In this document: positions 10,314 through 19,085 of the stretch, piece after piece
Numbering within the stretch: position 1 is the stretch's first letter
How the letters are laid out: each line of letters starts with the position of its first letter
NCBI GenBank assembly: GCA_964023275.1
Contig: OZ029921.1
Location: 12,219,806 to 12,283,805, forward strand
DNA from: Norana najaformis
Taxonomy: Eukaryota > Annelida > Clitellata > Crassiclitellata > Hormogastridae
Reading direction: 5' to 3'
Length of the DNA: 64,000 bases
Translations under genes and position numbers: made by a program
The notes under the pieces: model-generated
The model's database searches: none
Seen by the model: only the letters and a program-made list of their open reading frames with translations
Told to the model about the DNA's origin: nothing

Positions 10314-12622
10314 CACAGGTCTGCGATGAAATTTTTTTCTTCAAAGTAAATGGTGCTTCTTATACATTTTTACACGGTCATTTCTGGAAAAATATTGTAA
10401 AAATTCTAGCACATACAGTTTTGACACAAATTGGGATTTTTTGTTGGAAAGTTCAATTTTTCCGCAGAAATGCTATTTTACATTGAAAACACAATTACAA
10501 ATACATGCACATAATGAATAATATATTTTATTATAATGTAGTAATGAAGACACCCGAATTCTTGTTATGTTTTCATAAATGCGAAATTGAACCTCGGCCT
10601 GAAAGGGTTAAGACCGGTTTTTACATTAACGACGTGAAAGGATTAAGTCTGGTGTATACATTTATGACTGTCATGGCTTCAAGAGGATGTGTTAATTCTC
10701 CTGACAGGTTTTGTTATATCTGTGGCGAACTGTTAGTGAAAAAGCAAGAGAGAAAGGTCACGGACTTTGTTGAGAAAGTGTATTTTGCATACTTCGGTGT
10801 AAGGCTTGGAGACCAGGACAAGGCATGGGCCCCACATCGAGTTTGTTCCAGTTGTGTGGAAGGACTGCGCATGTGGTCCAAGGGTAAGGTGAAATCTTTT
10901 CGTTTCGGAGTGCCTATGATATGGAGGGAGCCCCGAAACCACAGCGATGACTGTTACTTTTGCTCGTGCAACATACAGGGATACAGCTTAAAAAACAAAG
11001 ACAAAATCTGCTACCCGAACCTGGAATCTGCACTGCGCCCTGTGTCTCATGGACCTGGCATTCCCATACCTTTGCCTCCAGAAAGCCTAAGCGATGTGAG
11101 TGGGCCATCGGGGAGTGAGTCAGATGGCAATTCTGATGAGGAATTTCCACACGACAGCAGTGAGCCCGAACTGTTTTCACAATCACAATTGAACGACTTG
11201 ATTCGAGATCTGGCTCTTTCGAAAGATTCCTCTCAGTTGCTAGGTTCTAGGCTCCAGGAGAAGAACTTGTTGACTCCTGGAACTTCTTTTAGTTGGTTTA
11301 GAAACCGAGAGAAAGACTACGTGCCTTACTTTTCTCAAGACGGTGAACTTGTTTACTGCTCCGATGTTACCGGTCTGATGCAAATGTTCAGAGTTCAGCA
11401 TGAGGCTCACGATTGGAGACTCTTCATTGACTCATCACAAAGAAGTCTAAAAGCTGTCCTTCTTCACAATGGCAACAAATACGCCTCTATACCGGTTGGA
11501 CATTCCGTTCATTTGAAAGAGAAGTATGACAATTTAGCCTTCATCCTGACCAAACTGAACTACAAGAAATACGAATGGACCATCTGTGGCGATCTTAAAG
11601 TGATCTCTATGATCCATGGTCAACAGGGCGGCTACACCAAGTACCCCTGTTTCCTCTGCAAATGGGATAGCCATGCTAAAGCCAAGCACTGGACTGAGAA
11701 GGTGTGGCCAAGCAGGACACTAAAAGTAGGAGAAAAGAACGTGCACTTCGAATCTTTGGTGGAGCCAAGAAAAGTACTCTTACCTCCACTTCACATCAAA
11801 CTTGGCATCATGAAGCAGTTTGTGAAAGCCCTTCCAAAAGATGGTGATACTTTCAAGTATCTTGCAAGCAAGTTTCCACGGTTGTCAGAAGAGAAGCTGA
11901 AAGAAGGGGTTTTAGTCGGTCCTGACATTCGAAAACTCATGAGCGACGAGATATTTGATACCAAAATGAAAGAAATTGAGAGATCGGCTTGGCAATCCTT
12001 TAAAGAAGTGGTAAAGAAGTTTCTTGGCAACTATAGAGACAGTGACTTCGAGAACATCGTAGGAAACATGATGAAGAACTTGAAAGCCTTGGGCTGCTCA
12101 ATGAGCTTGAAGCTCCACTTTTTGAACTCCCATCTAAGCTATTTCCCAGAAAATCTAGGTGCTGTCAGTAAAGAACAAGGAGAGAGATTCCACCAGGACA
12201 TAAAGGAAATGGAACGGAGGTATCAGGGTCAGTGGAACGTTAACATGATAGCAGACTACTGCTGGATGTTGCATAGGGAAGAACCGCAAGCAGTGTACAA
12301 GAGAAACAGTTCTAAAAGGAGCTTTGAAGGGAAGAAGAAAAGATATTATAAAGATTTCTGACTTCTCGGCACCTGTGACAAACATTTACAAATGAATGAA
12401 TGAAAAATCCAGCTGATTTCATTGTAAAAATTTTTAAGTTCTTTGTAAATAAGCGTTTTCCACTCTGCTAGGTCGTCCTGGATGTTTGTCTTCACTTGTG
12501 GAAAAAACCGTACGTGATAGAGGAAAAACCCGTGCATGTTTGAATTCAGCTAACTGAATACCAATGAAAACAAATAAAACGGTGAAGAAAAAAATTGGAA
12601 ACCATTAATATGCAGGCCTGTG
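10314..12622 (+). mobile_element. CACTA-like DNA transposon B, complete, TAA target duplication
   Basis: Left end CACAGGTCTGC at 10314; right end GCAGGCCTGTG finishing at 12622 is its inverse with one mismatch. Both arms also share the core AATTTTTTTCTTCA some 20-35 bases in. TAA occurs at 10311-10313 and 12623-12625 (3-bp target duplication). The element sits in the RT gene of a minus-strand LINE, and removing it restores that coding sequence. It holds one uninterrupted gene, 10673-12361, and an AATAAA at 12573-12578 just inside the right end. Confidence 0.92.
10673..12361 (+). CDS. Putative CACTA-like transposase, intact (562 aa)
   Basis: The open frame begins at 10505, but the Met at 10673 is preferred: it aligns with the start of copy A and opens the conserved block RGCVNSPDRFCYICG. 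Residues: C14/C17...H55, C58/C61 form a ZAD-like zinc module; H90, C94, C97 a second cluster (NHSDDCYFC); 137-166 is an acidic Ser-rich linker. D253 (WRLFIDSS), D307 (CGDLK), C326/C329 (CFLC) and E504 (GERFHQD) are in the order D, D, C2C, E seen in RNase H-fold transposases of the CMC group. D253-D307 spacing is 54. W440, HIKLG and DYCW are shared with copy A. Likely binds the TIRs and cuts and joins DNA in the nucleus; this role is inferred. No stop or frameshift, so possibly still functional. Confidence 0.85.
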   Translation: MASRGCVNSPDRFCYICGELLVKKQERKVTDFVEKVYFAYFGVRLGDQDKAWAPHRVCSSCVEGLRMWSKGKVKSFRFGVPMIWREPRNHSDDCYFCSCNIQGYSLKNKDKICYPNLESALRPVSHGPGIPIPLPPESLSDVSGPSGSESDGNSDEEFPHDSSEPELFSQSQLNDLIRDLALSKDSSQLLGSRLQEKNLLTPGTSFSWFRNREKDYVPYFSQDGELVYCSDVTGLMQMFRVQHEAHDWRLFIDSSQRSLKAVLLHNGNKYASIPVGHSVHLKEKYDNLAFILTKLNYKKYEWTICGDLKVISMIHGQQGGYTKYPCFLCKWDSHAKAKHWTEKVWPSRTLKVGEKNVHFESLVEPRKVLLPPLHIKLGIMKQFVKALPKDGDTFKYLASKFPRLSEEKLKEGVLVGPDIRKLMSDEIFDTKMKEIERSAWQSFKEVVKKFLGNYRDSDFENIVGNMMKNLKALGCSMSLKLHFLNSHLSYFPENLGAVSKEQGERFHQDIKEMERRYQGQWNVNMIADYCWMLHREEPQAVYKRNSSKRSFEGKKKRYYKDF

Positions 12623-13539
12623 TAATCTGTTTGACTGAAACAGTCGGCAACCAATAGTGGTTCATTATTAATAGACTCAATCAAAACATGAAGTGACTTA
12701 AAAGATGAAAAAACATTTGTGTCGTCCGTGAATAGTATAAAATGAAGTACTTTTGATGAAATATGGAGGTCATTTATACATAACAAGAATAGCAATGGGC
12801 CAAGAATTGAACCCTGTGGAACTCCACAATGAATCAATTTAATTTGGGAAAGTATACCATTACATAACACCTGTTGTCTGCTATCAAAATAGCTTCTGAA
12901 CCAACAGAGCGGAAGTCCTCGTATCCCATAAAATTCAAGCTTATTTAATAAGATCGAGTGATTCACCATTTCAAAGGCTTTAACCAAGTCCAGAAAGATT
13001 CCAATCGCATAATGATGATAATCGATGGACAGGGAGATTTTATCTTGAAGACCCAATAGTGCCATTGAGGTAGATTGACCAGGTTGGAAGCCAAATTGGT
13101 TTGATTGTAAAATACTCATTTTATCAATGTAATGATATAGGCGTTCGTACACCAAGTATTTAGCTCTTATTAAAGCCTATAATGCTGACACAAACTTATT
13201 TAATAATTATAACTTTACAAATGCTGTCTTTGATATATAATTAAATACATATACAAACACAATACCAAAGCATCAAACTAACTATATACACCCTACCTAA
13301 CTATTAAGCATAGATGCAATGCAAATATTAGCAGAATTACTACAGTCTAGAAGTGTTTCAAACATCACCAAGACATAGCTTTGAATTGGATACCAATATA
13401 TGCAATAAATCTGTCTTTCAGAAGGATTAAACTTCAGCTTCAGTATGTCTGTTATTTGAAAAACAATCCAAGAAGCCCAACACACAGCTGCGTCTTTTAA
13501 TCTACTAGGTAACTGCTATTCAGTTACAAAATCTCTCTA

Positions 13540-13870
13540 TTTGTAATTGTAATTGTAATTTGAGATTTATAAAGCGCCTCTTAGAGGATAAACTCAACAG
13601 AGGTGCTTCTGACCCAAAGCAGTAAAATCACTGATTAAACAGTACAGTCTTCAGACACCTGCGGAACACTGAGAGGGGGAGAGAAAGGAGCTCAAGTCGC
13701 AATTCTCAAGGGAGACGATTCCAGCAAGTGGGACCAACATAGGCGAAGCTTCTGGACTGGGCAGTAGCGGTGCACATTCGAGGGACAAACAGGAGATCCT
13801 GAGTGGCCGAGCGAAGGGTGCTACGGCCCGGCAACGAGGAGACATCATCTTTGAGTATTTACTCACAACA
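13540..13870 (-). mobile_element. L2-like LINE 3' end with GTAATT tail
   Basis: The plus strand shows tttGTAATTGTAATTGTAATTt then gagatttataaagcgcc, the reverse of an L2-type 3' hairpin and tail. Minus-strand frames give FAYVGPTCWNRLPL and the LSSFLP region of an L2 C-terminus. About 330 bp, 5'-truncated. Confidence 0.7.
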
Positions 13871-15217
13871 ACATCTTCAGGTTCTCAATTTTGACAATAG
13901 TCTCATTGCATAAAAGCACCTCTATACTGTCTCTGATGCAGACTTGTGGTCAAACATATATTAGTGTCTTGCATCAATTATGTATATACAATGAAGTACG
14001 TAAAGCAGCAAGAGCAGACAATGCCAAATGGCTCGAAGACCAATGCAAAGACGTAGAAAAATATTACAGAGAATGCAAAATAAGAGAGGTATACAAGATG
14101 ATCAGAAATATTAACAAAAGATGGCAGCCAAGAACTGCAGACAGGTAATTACAGAACTGAAAGAAATACCTCCACCAGCAGAAGATATTGGAAATGATAT
14201 CTTGGAAGCAGAGGTGATAAGAGCTGTGCAACGATTGAAAAACAACAAAAGTCTGGGCAAGATGATAAAAATGGAGGAGATATCATGATACAGGAGATAC
14301 TCACGCCAGAGGGATGGAAGAAGACAATTCTAGTTGCTCTTCACAAGAAAGGAAATGCACTAGAATGTAATAATTATAGAACTATCGCACTGATAGTCGC
14401 ACTGAAATCACCTTAGCAAAGTATTGATGATGATGCTAACAGAGAGACTTAGAAGCCAGATTGAAGAACATCTTGCAGACAAACAGGTGGGGTTTAGAAG
14501 AGATAGAAGTACTGAACAACAGATACTAGCACTGAGACTGATAGGAGAAAAAGCCAGAAGAAAGAACAAGAAAATCTATAACTGTAAACTTCAAAAAGGC
14601 TTTCGATAGCATAGATCAAAGCGTAACATGGGCAGTCTTGGAATCGTATGGCGTGGATAATAAATTGACCCGTCTCCTGAAGGAAATCAACAGCAATGCA
14701 AAGGCAGCGGTCAGAGTGTGTGGCGAAACTGGAGTTTGGTCTGACACTAGCAGAGGTACAAGGCAGGGTGATCCAATATCACCAAGTGTTTTCATCACAC
14801 TCCTAGAAAAAGCACTGCACAAGATCAAGGAAAATGATGAAGTATCGGTCAGTGGCATGAAAATCAATAATCTTTGCTTTGCTGAGGATATTGACCTGAT
14901 TGAAGAAGACGAACAACGACTGGAGCACACAGTGCAAACAATAAACGAAGAAGAAAAGAGATATGGCCTTAACATGAATTTTGATAAAACAAAAACAATG
15001 GTATTTGGAAAAAAAATTTAACAAAGAAGATGGTCATGGATGGCATTCAGCTGGAAAATGTTGAAAGCTTTACATACCCTGGATGCAATATGACATATGA
15101 CTTGGGCAGTAGGAAAGAAATACTAGTCAGAATTGCAAAGGCAACAGCAACACTGAAAGCTATGGATAAAATGGGGAAGCTAATGATCCAACCAGCAGGA
15201 CTGAATTCAATTACATC

Positions 15218-17314
15218 ATGAATCCCAGTCACACGCTTACAACAGACCCCGACAAGCCGCTGCCCAGTGACTTTCAAGCCATAGGGCCGGCATTTCGAGT
15301 GTTACAACTCAATGTTGAGGGTCTGTCGGCTGCCAAGCGCACACTCATCAGCAACCTAGCCCATCTTCACAACGCAGATGTCATATGCTTACAGGAGACT
15401 CACGTAGCAGACCTAACAGCGGGCAGATACTCCATCGTTGGCTACGATCTCCTCTCCACCTCCCCTGATCCAAAGTTCGGCCGAGCAACATACGTCCGCT
15501 CTGCCATATCCGACGCTTCAGCGGTTTCATCAGAACCATTCTGCGACGTCGTCCAAGTCGGAGACTTTACAATCGCAAACGTCTACAAGCCGCCGAGTGC
15601 TAAGTGGACGGCAAACCTGCCTCCCCCGTTGCAGCATCCGGCGCTGTATGTGGGTGACTTCAACAGCCACCACCCAGACTGGGGCTACAACGACATGAAC
15701 GAAGATGGTGAGCGCCTGGCGGAGTGGGCTGCATATAACGATCTCGTGTCAACCTTTGATGCTAAACAGCGCGGCACTTTCCACTCAGCGAGGTGGAGAA
15801 AGGACTACTCCCCGGACCTCTGCTGGGCTTCCACGGGTGGCGCCCACCGCCAAACCACAATGCAGACGATACTAGACGACTTCCCTAAAAGTCAACACAG
15901 ACCGTCATTGATCCACATTGGGCTGTTACTGCCAACTATCCATAGCGCGCCAAGGCTTCGTTGGAATTTCCGTAAGGCGGACTGGAATACGTTCTGCGAC
16001 AAGCTTGAAAGGAGCGTCATCACCATCCCTAACCGCTCCATCTCAATTCAAGAAGCATACGTTCGATTCCAGAAAGCCATTTTCCATGCAGCCAGAGCGT
16101 CAATCCCTCGTGGCTACAGACCGGTCTACACTCCATGCCTGGACAGCAAGTGCCAGGAACTACTCAAAGAGTATGAGGATTCTGGGGACCCTGACGTGGC
16201 CGACCAACTTATTGACACTCTTGATCTCAATAGACGCAAGGCATGGGAGCAAAGTACATCGTCCCTCAACTTCACCCGCTCCAGTCGGAAAAGCTGGAAC
16301 CTGATACGTCGCCTTGGGGCTGCGCAACGTCCAGTGGCCTCTGCCCGCCCTCAGGTCTCCCCAAATGCGGTCGCCAGCCACCTGATAAAGGTGGCGAAAG
16401 CTCCTCTGGAAAAGGAACAACAACGAAAGGTTAAAGACGAATGGCGGCAGTATTGTCGGCGACCACAACAGAGGAGCCCCTCCGGTGACTTTAAGGCTTT
16501 CGAGGTCTCCGAGCTTCAGACAGTTCTCCAGTCCATCAAGTCAGGCAGGGCTGCTGGATATGACAACATCCTCCCTGAGTTCTTGAAACATCTTGGACCG
16601 GTGGCGTCGTCCTGGCTCGCATCCCTTTATACAAGGGTAGTAACAGAGAGGAAGATACTACGAGAATGGCTACAGGCTAAGGTGATCGCCATCCCCAAGC
16701 CTGGCAAAGACCCACAAAATGCGGCCAGCTATCGTCCCATCTCGCTGCTCTCAGTATGCTTCAAGACACTTGAACGCTTAATCCTGCACAGGATTAGCCT
16801 CACCCTTGAAGATCATATTGTGGTGGAGCAAGCTGGCTTCAGGCGGGGCCGCTGCACATGTGACCAGGTCCTCGCCCTCACAACGTACATCGAAAACGGC
16901 TTCCAGAACAACCTCAAAACTGGAGCCGTTTTCCTGGACCTCACAGCAGCATTTGACACTGTTTGGCACACGGGCCTGCTGCTGAAGATCTCAAAGGCAT
17001 TCCCAATGTGGTTTACGGAGATGATAGTGGTCTTCCTCAGAAACAGACGCTTTCGGGTGCACCTGGGCGACAGGACCAGCTCGTGGAGAACCCAACTAAA
17101 TGGGCTCCCCCAGGGCTCGGTCTTATCACCATGCCTTTTTAACATCTATGTCAACGACCTCCCAACAACGCAATCTCGGAAATTTGCGTATGCTGATGAC
17201 ATTGCCCTGGGGGTGCAACGTAAAACTCTGGAGGAAGTTGAAGAGGTGCTGAACGCGGACGTTGAGCGGGGCTGGCGGGGTACTTTAAGATGTGGCGACT
17301 CCAGCCAAGTATAA
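15218..17314 (+). CDS. LINE protein: APE endonuclease and reverse transcriptase (main part)
   Basis: 698 residues. The APE-type endonuclease (about 25-230) shows LQLNVEGLS, VICLQETHV (catalytic Glu), YVGDFNSHHPDWGY (Asp, Asn) and DDFPKSQHRP with the terminal His region. The RT follows, with GRAAGYDNILPEFLK, IPKPGKDPQNAASYRPISLL, AGFRRGRCTCDQVLAL, FLDLTAAFDTVWH, LPQGSVLSPCLFNIY and the catalytic box FAYADDIAL. The frame then leaves the protein at a G-run (17268-17271) and ends at 17314; the next 307 residues are in the overlapping frame at 17290. Start Met 15218 is the first in frame and gives a 45-bp leader. Codes for target-primed reverse transcription of its own RNA. Confidence 0.88.
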   Translation: MNPSHTLTTDPDKPLPSDFQAIGPAFRVLQLNVEGLSAAKRTLISNLAHLHNADVICLQETHVADLTAGRYSIVGYDLLSTSPDPKFGRATYVRSAISDASAVSSEPFCDVVQVGDFTIANVYKPPSAKWTANLPPPLQHPALYVGDFNSHHPDWGYNDMNEDGERLAEWAAYNDLVSTFDAKQRGTFHSARWRKDYSPDLCWASTGGAHRQTTMQTILDDFPKSQHRPSLIHIGLLLPTIHSAPRLRWNFRKADWNTFCDKLERSVITIPNRSISIQEAYVRFQKAIFHAARASIPRGYRPVYTPCLDSKCQELLKEYEDSGDPDVADQLIDTLDLNRRKAWEQSTSSLNFTRSSRKSWNLIRRLGAAQRPVASARPQVSPNAVASHLIKVAKAPLEKEQQRKVKDEWRQYCRRPQQRSPSGDFKAFEVSELQTVLQSIKSGRAAGYDNILPEFLKHLGPVASSWLASLYTRVVTERKILREWLQAKVIAIPKPGKDPQNAASYRPISLLSVCFKTLERLILHRISLTLEDHIVVEQAGFRRGRCTCDQVLALTTYIENGFQNNLKTGAVFLDLTAAFDTVWHTGLLLKISKAFPMWFTEMIVVFLRNRRFRVHLGDRTSSWRTQLNGLPQGSVLSPCLFNIYVNDLPTTQSRKFAYADDIALGVQRKTLEEVEEVLNADVERGWRGTLRCGDSSQV

Positions 17315-18213
17315 CCAAGACTGTCTCCTGCGCCTTTCATCTTTACAATGCTCAGGCCAATCGAGAGCTGAAAATCTACCTCCACGGGCAGCACATCAGA
17401 CATGAGCCGCACCCGATATACCTGGGTGTGACCCTGGACAGGTCATTGCCTTATCACGAGCACATGAAGAAAACAGCGGCCAAGGTCGGTGCTCGTAACA
17501 ACCTTCTAAGCAAACTTGCCGGCTCAAGCTGGGGAGCCAATGCCCAGACTCTACGTAGTTCAGCACTGGCCCTGTGCTACTCAACAGCTGAGTATTGTGC
17601 ACCTGTCTGGGCTCGCTCAAGCCACACGCACCTGCTTGACGTGGAGCTGAACACATCAATGCGCATCATCTCCGGCACGCTTCGTCCCACCCCTCTGCCG
17701 TGGCTTCCGGTCCTATGTAACATCCCGCCACCACATCTCAGAAGACAGGAGGCGACGGCGAGACTACTCGCTAAAGTCCAACTGAATGACAGTCTCCCGC
17801 TGAACGCTGATATCGCGCTCCATCCAACTGTGCGTCTACCGTCGAGACGGCCTGTGTGGCTGAACTCACCAGTGGACATGACGGCTAATTCGGTCTGGAG
17901 TTCCGAGTGGTCTGCAACTGATGTTGTAAACCATTCCCTCGTGTCCGTGCCATCTGTCTGGCCCCCTGGTTTCAGCCTGCCACGTCGTCTCTGGTCTACT
18001 CTGAACCAATTCAGAACTGGTCAGGGCCGCTGTGCGGCGAATCAGGTTCGATGGAAGCAGGCTACCTCCCCTTTCTGCAGCTGTGGAGAAATCCAAACTA
18101 TGTCCCACATTGTTGATGTCTGTACAATAACTAGTTTCCCGGGCGGTCTATCCGCACTCCACGTTGCTGATGAGGCTGCTGCATGCTGGCTTAGCGCGAA
18201 CTGCATACGCTAA
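17290..18213 (+). CDS. LINE protein, C-terminal part in shifted frame
   Basis: Continuation of the same protein: MWRLQPSITKTVSCAFHL, PHPIYLGVTLDRSLPYHEHM, KVGARNNLLSKLAGSSWGAN, LCYSTAEYCAPVWARSSHTH, then a Cys/His cluster FCSCGEIQTMSHIVDVC near the C-terminus. Related LINE proteins run without a break from YADD through YFKMWRLQPS; here that join (ytLAGYFKMW in the second frame) is broken only by a net two-base change in the G-run at 17268-17271. It is therefore a one-frameshift copy, not a second gene. Confidence 0.85.
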   Translation: MWRLQPSITKTVSCAFHLYNAQANRELKIYLHGQHIRHEPHPIYLGVTLDRSLPYHEHMKKTAAKVGARNNLLSKLAGSSWGANAQTLRSSALALCYSTAEYCAPVWARSSHTHLLDVELNTSMRIISGTLRPTPLPWLPVLCNIPPPHLRRQEATARLLAKVQLNDSLPLNADIALHPTVRLPSRRPVWLNSPVDMTANSVWSSEWSATDVVNHSLVSVPSVWPPGFSLPRRLWSTLNQFRTGQGRCAANQVRWKQATSPFCSCGEIQTMSHIVDVCTITSFPGGLSALHVADEAAACWLSANCIR

Positions 18214-18983
18214 ATAAATAAATGGATAAAATTTGGAAAAGCAAAGCCTTAAAGCTGGAGACAAAACTGAGCGTTCTGAAAACATGTGTTTTCAGTAGCA
18301 TGTTATATGGATGTGAGGTTTGGGTAATAACGAAAGATGTTGAAAGAAGGATACTGGCCTTTGAGAGAAAATGCTATAGGAAGATTATGAAAATAGGATG
18401 AACACAAAAAAGGTGAGCAATGCAGAACTATACAGATGGATACATCTCAAAGAGAACTTGATGCAGAAGGTAATTCAGAGGAAACTGGGATTATTTGGTT
18501 ACATATGCAGAATGAGCAATGATAGGAAGGAAGATCAAGACATTAGTGTTCGGAATGATGGATGGACCAAACAAGAAAGGATGACCTCACATAGAATGGG
18601 TAGACGACATAATCGAATGGGGTGGAACATCACTCCAGGAGCTGACCACGCCCAACTGGAAAGATAACAGTGGAAGAACATAGTGAAAATGGCATCGGAC
18701 ACCTACGGGCGTTGTACCCATGGTTTATGATGATGATGATGATGCATCAATCAACAACATTTTTATCAGCAGTCAGCAATCTTACTCTTAGCACTCCCTT
18801 TCTGAAGAATTAAAACATGTAGACCCCAGCAAGATATTTATTAAAGAAATTAAATTCACTGTATAAACTTAACCATTTGTCTACCTGTTAGATTACTGTG
18901 AGTTGTAATATTAAATACTTTACAATGACATTCCACATGTTTCAAAATTGATTATCTCTGCAACTACTTGTCCTATCAATAAG

Positions 18984-19085
18984 CAATAGCTGATTTTAAA
19001 GAAACAGTAGCTGATTTTAAAGAACAAATAGCTCAGTTTAATGAAGCAATAGCTCATTTTAATGAAGCAATAGCTCATTTTAAAA
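18984..19085 (+). repeat. Five-unit 21-bp tandem repeat encoding a heptad pattern
   Basis: GCAATAGCTCATTTTAATGAA and variants repeat about five times at exactly 21 bp. The plus frame is open for 36 codons and reads AIADFKETVADFKEQIAQF, then NEAIAHFNEAIAHFKRN, stop. A TAA lies immediately before it. No start codon and no link to a known gene, so it may be a chance open minisatellite. The rest of 18750-19860 is intron with no gene seen. Confidence 0.7.

Larger units (their letters stand above)
9420..13165 (-). mobile_element. CR1/Jockey-like LINE, split by CACTA-like element B
   Basis: Minus-strand LINE in two parts. 13165-12626 carries RT: FGFQPGQSTSMALL, FLDLVKAFEMVNHSILL, GVPQGSILGPLLF and a catalytic box reading FTDD. 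10313-9420 carries the continuation: LSLNLSKTKNILFCSYRK, SHKTAKSIRIMFRVRSALPQ, SLIYLYLSYCNLVW, then LQRRSIRIVAKDL and SLWNSLPASIRSLPNL. Removing 10314-12622 with one TAA copy restores FQSNRLSLNLSKTKN, so the LINE was there first. It is 5'-truncated near 13165, has a TGA where TRP is expected before KNHI, and contains a 93-bp insert at 9913-10005. A fragment of the same family is at 63345-63500. Confidence 0.82.
15173..18221 (+). mobile_element. Near-complete I/Jockey-type LINE with 11-bp target duplication
   Basis: ATGGATAAAAT at 15162-15172 and 18222-18232 flanks a 3049-bp unit. It has a 45-bp leader, endonuclease plus RT coding, and a stop codon at 18214 that runs straight into a TAAATAAATAA tail, so there is essentially no 3' UTR. 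The host copy (13970-18745) reads across when it is removed. The unit is visibly GC-richer than its surroundings and has one frameshift, which suggests recent insertion. Clade placement (I/Jockey group) rests on the C-terminal TMSHIVDVC / GGLSALHVADEAA block and is provisional. Confidence 0.9.
13970..18745 (+). mobile_element. APE-type LINE, split by the LINE at 15173-18221
   Basis: Part 1 (13970-15172) has the linker NAKWLEDQCKDVEKYYRECK, RT pieces QVGFRRDRSTEQQILALRLI, TRQGDPISPSVFI, then FAEDIDLIEEDEQRLEH (FAED where F/YADD is usual) and VESFTYPGCNM. Part 2 (18233-18745) resumes with FSSMLYGCEVWVITKDVERR, the block VIQRKLGLFGYICRMSND, and a tail of ATG triplets (18726-18744) after AAAATGGCATCGGACACC. 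The break coincides with an 11-bp target duplication, so the second LINE inserted here later. Several stops and frameshifts. The 3' end is shared with a short SINE-like element at 43325-43580. Confidence 0.82.

Noticed and set aside
10585-10606. Possible piggyBac end (cctgaaagggttaa) before the CACTA-like gene
   Set aside because: It resembles the end of the 3.1 kb piggyBac, but no partner end or second TTAA in the right place was found, and the stretch lies inside CACTA-like element B, whose ends are secure.
10505-10672. Upstream in-frame Met adding 56 residues to the 562-aa protein
   Set aside because: The extra segment is low-complexity, has no counterpart in copy A, and the conserved block begins right after the Met at 10673.
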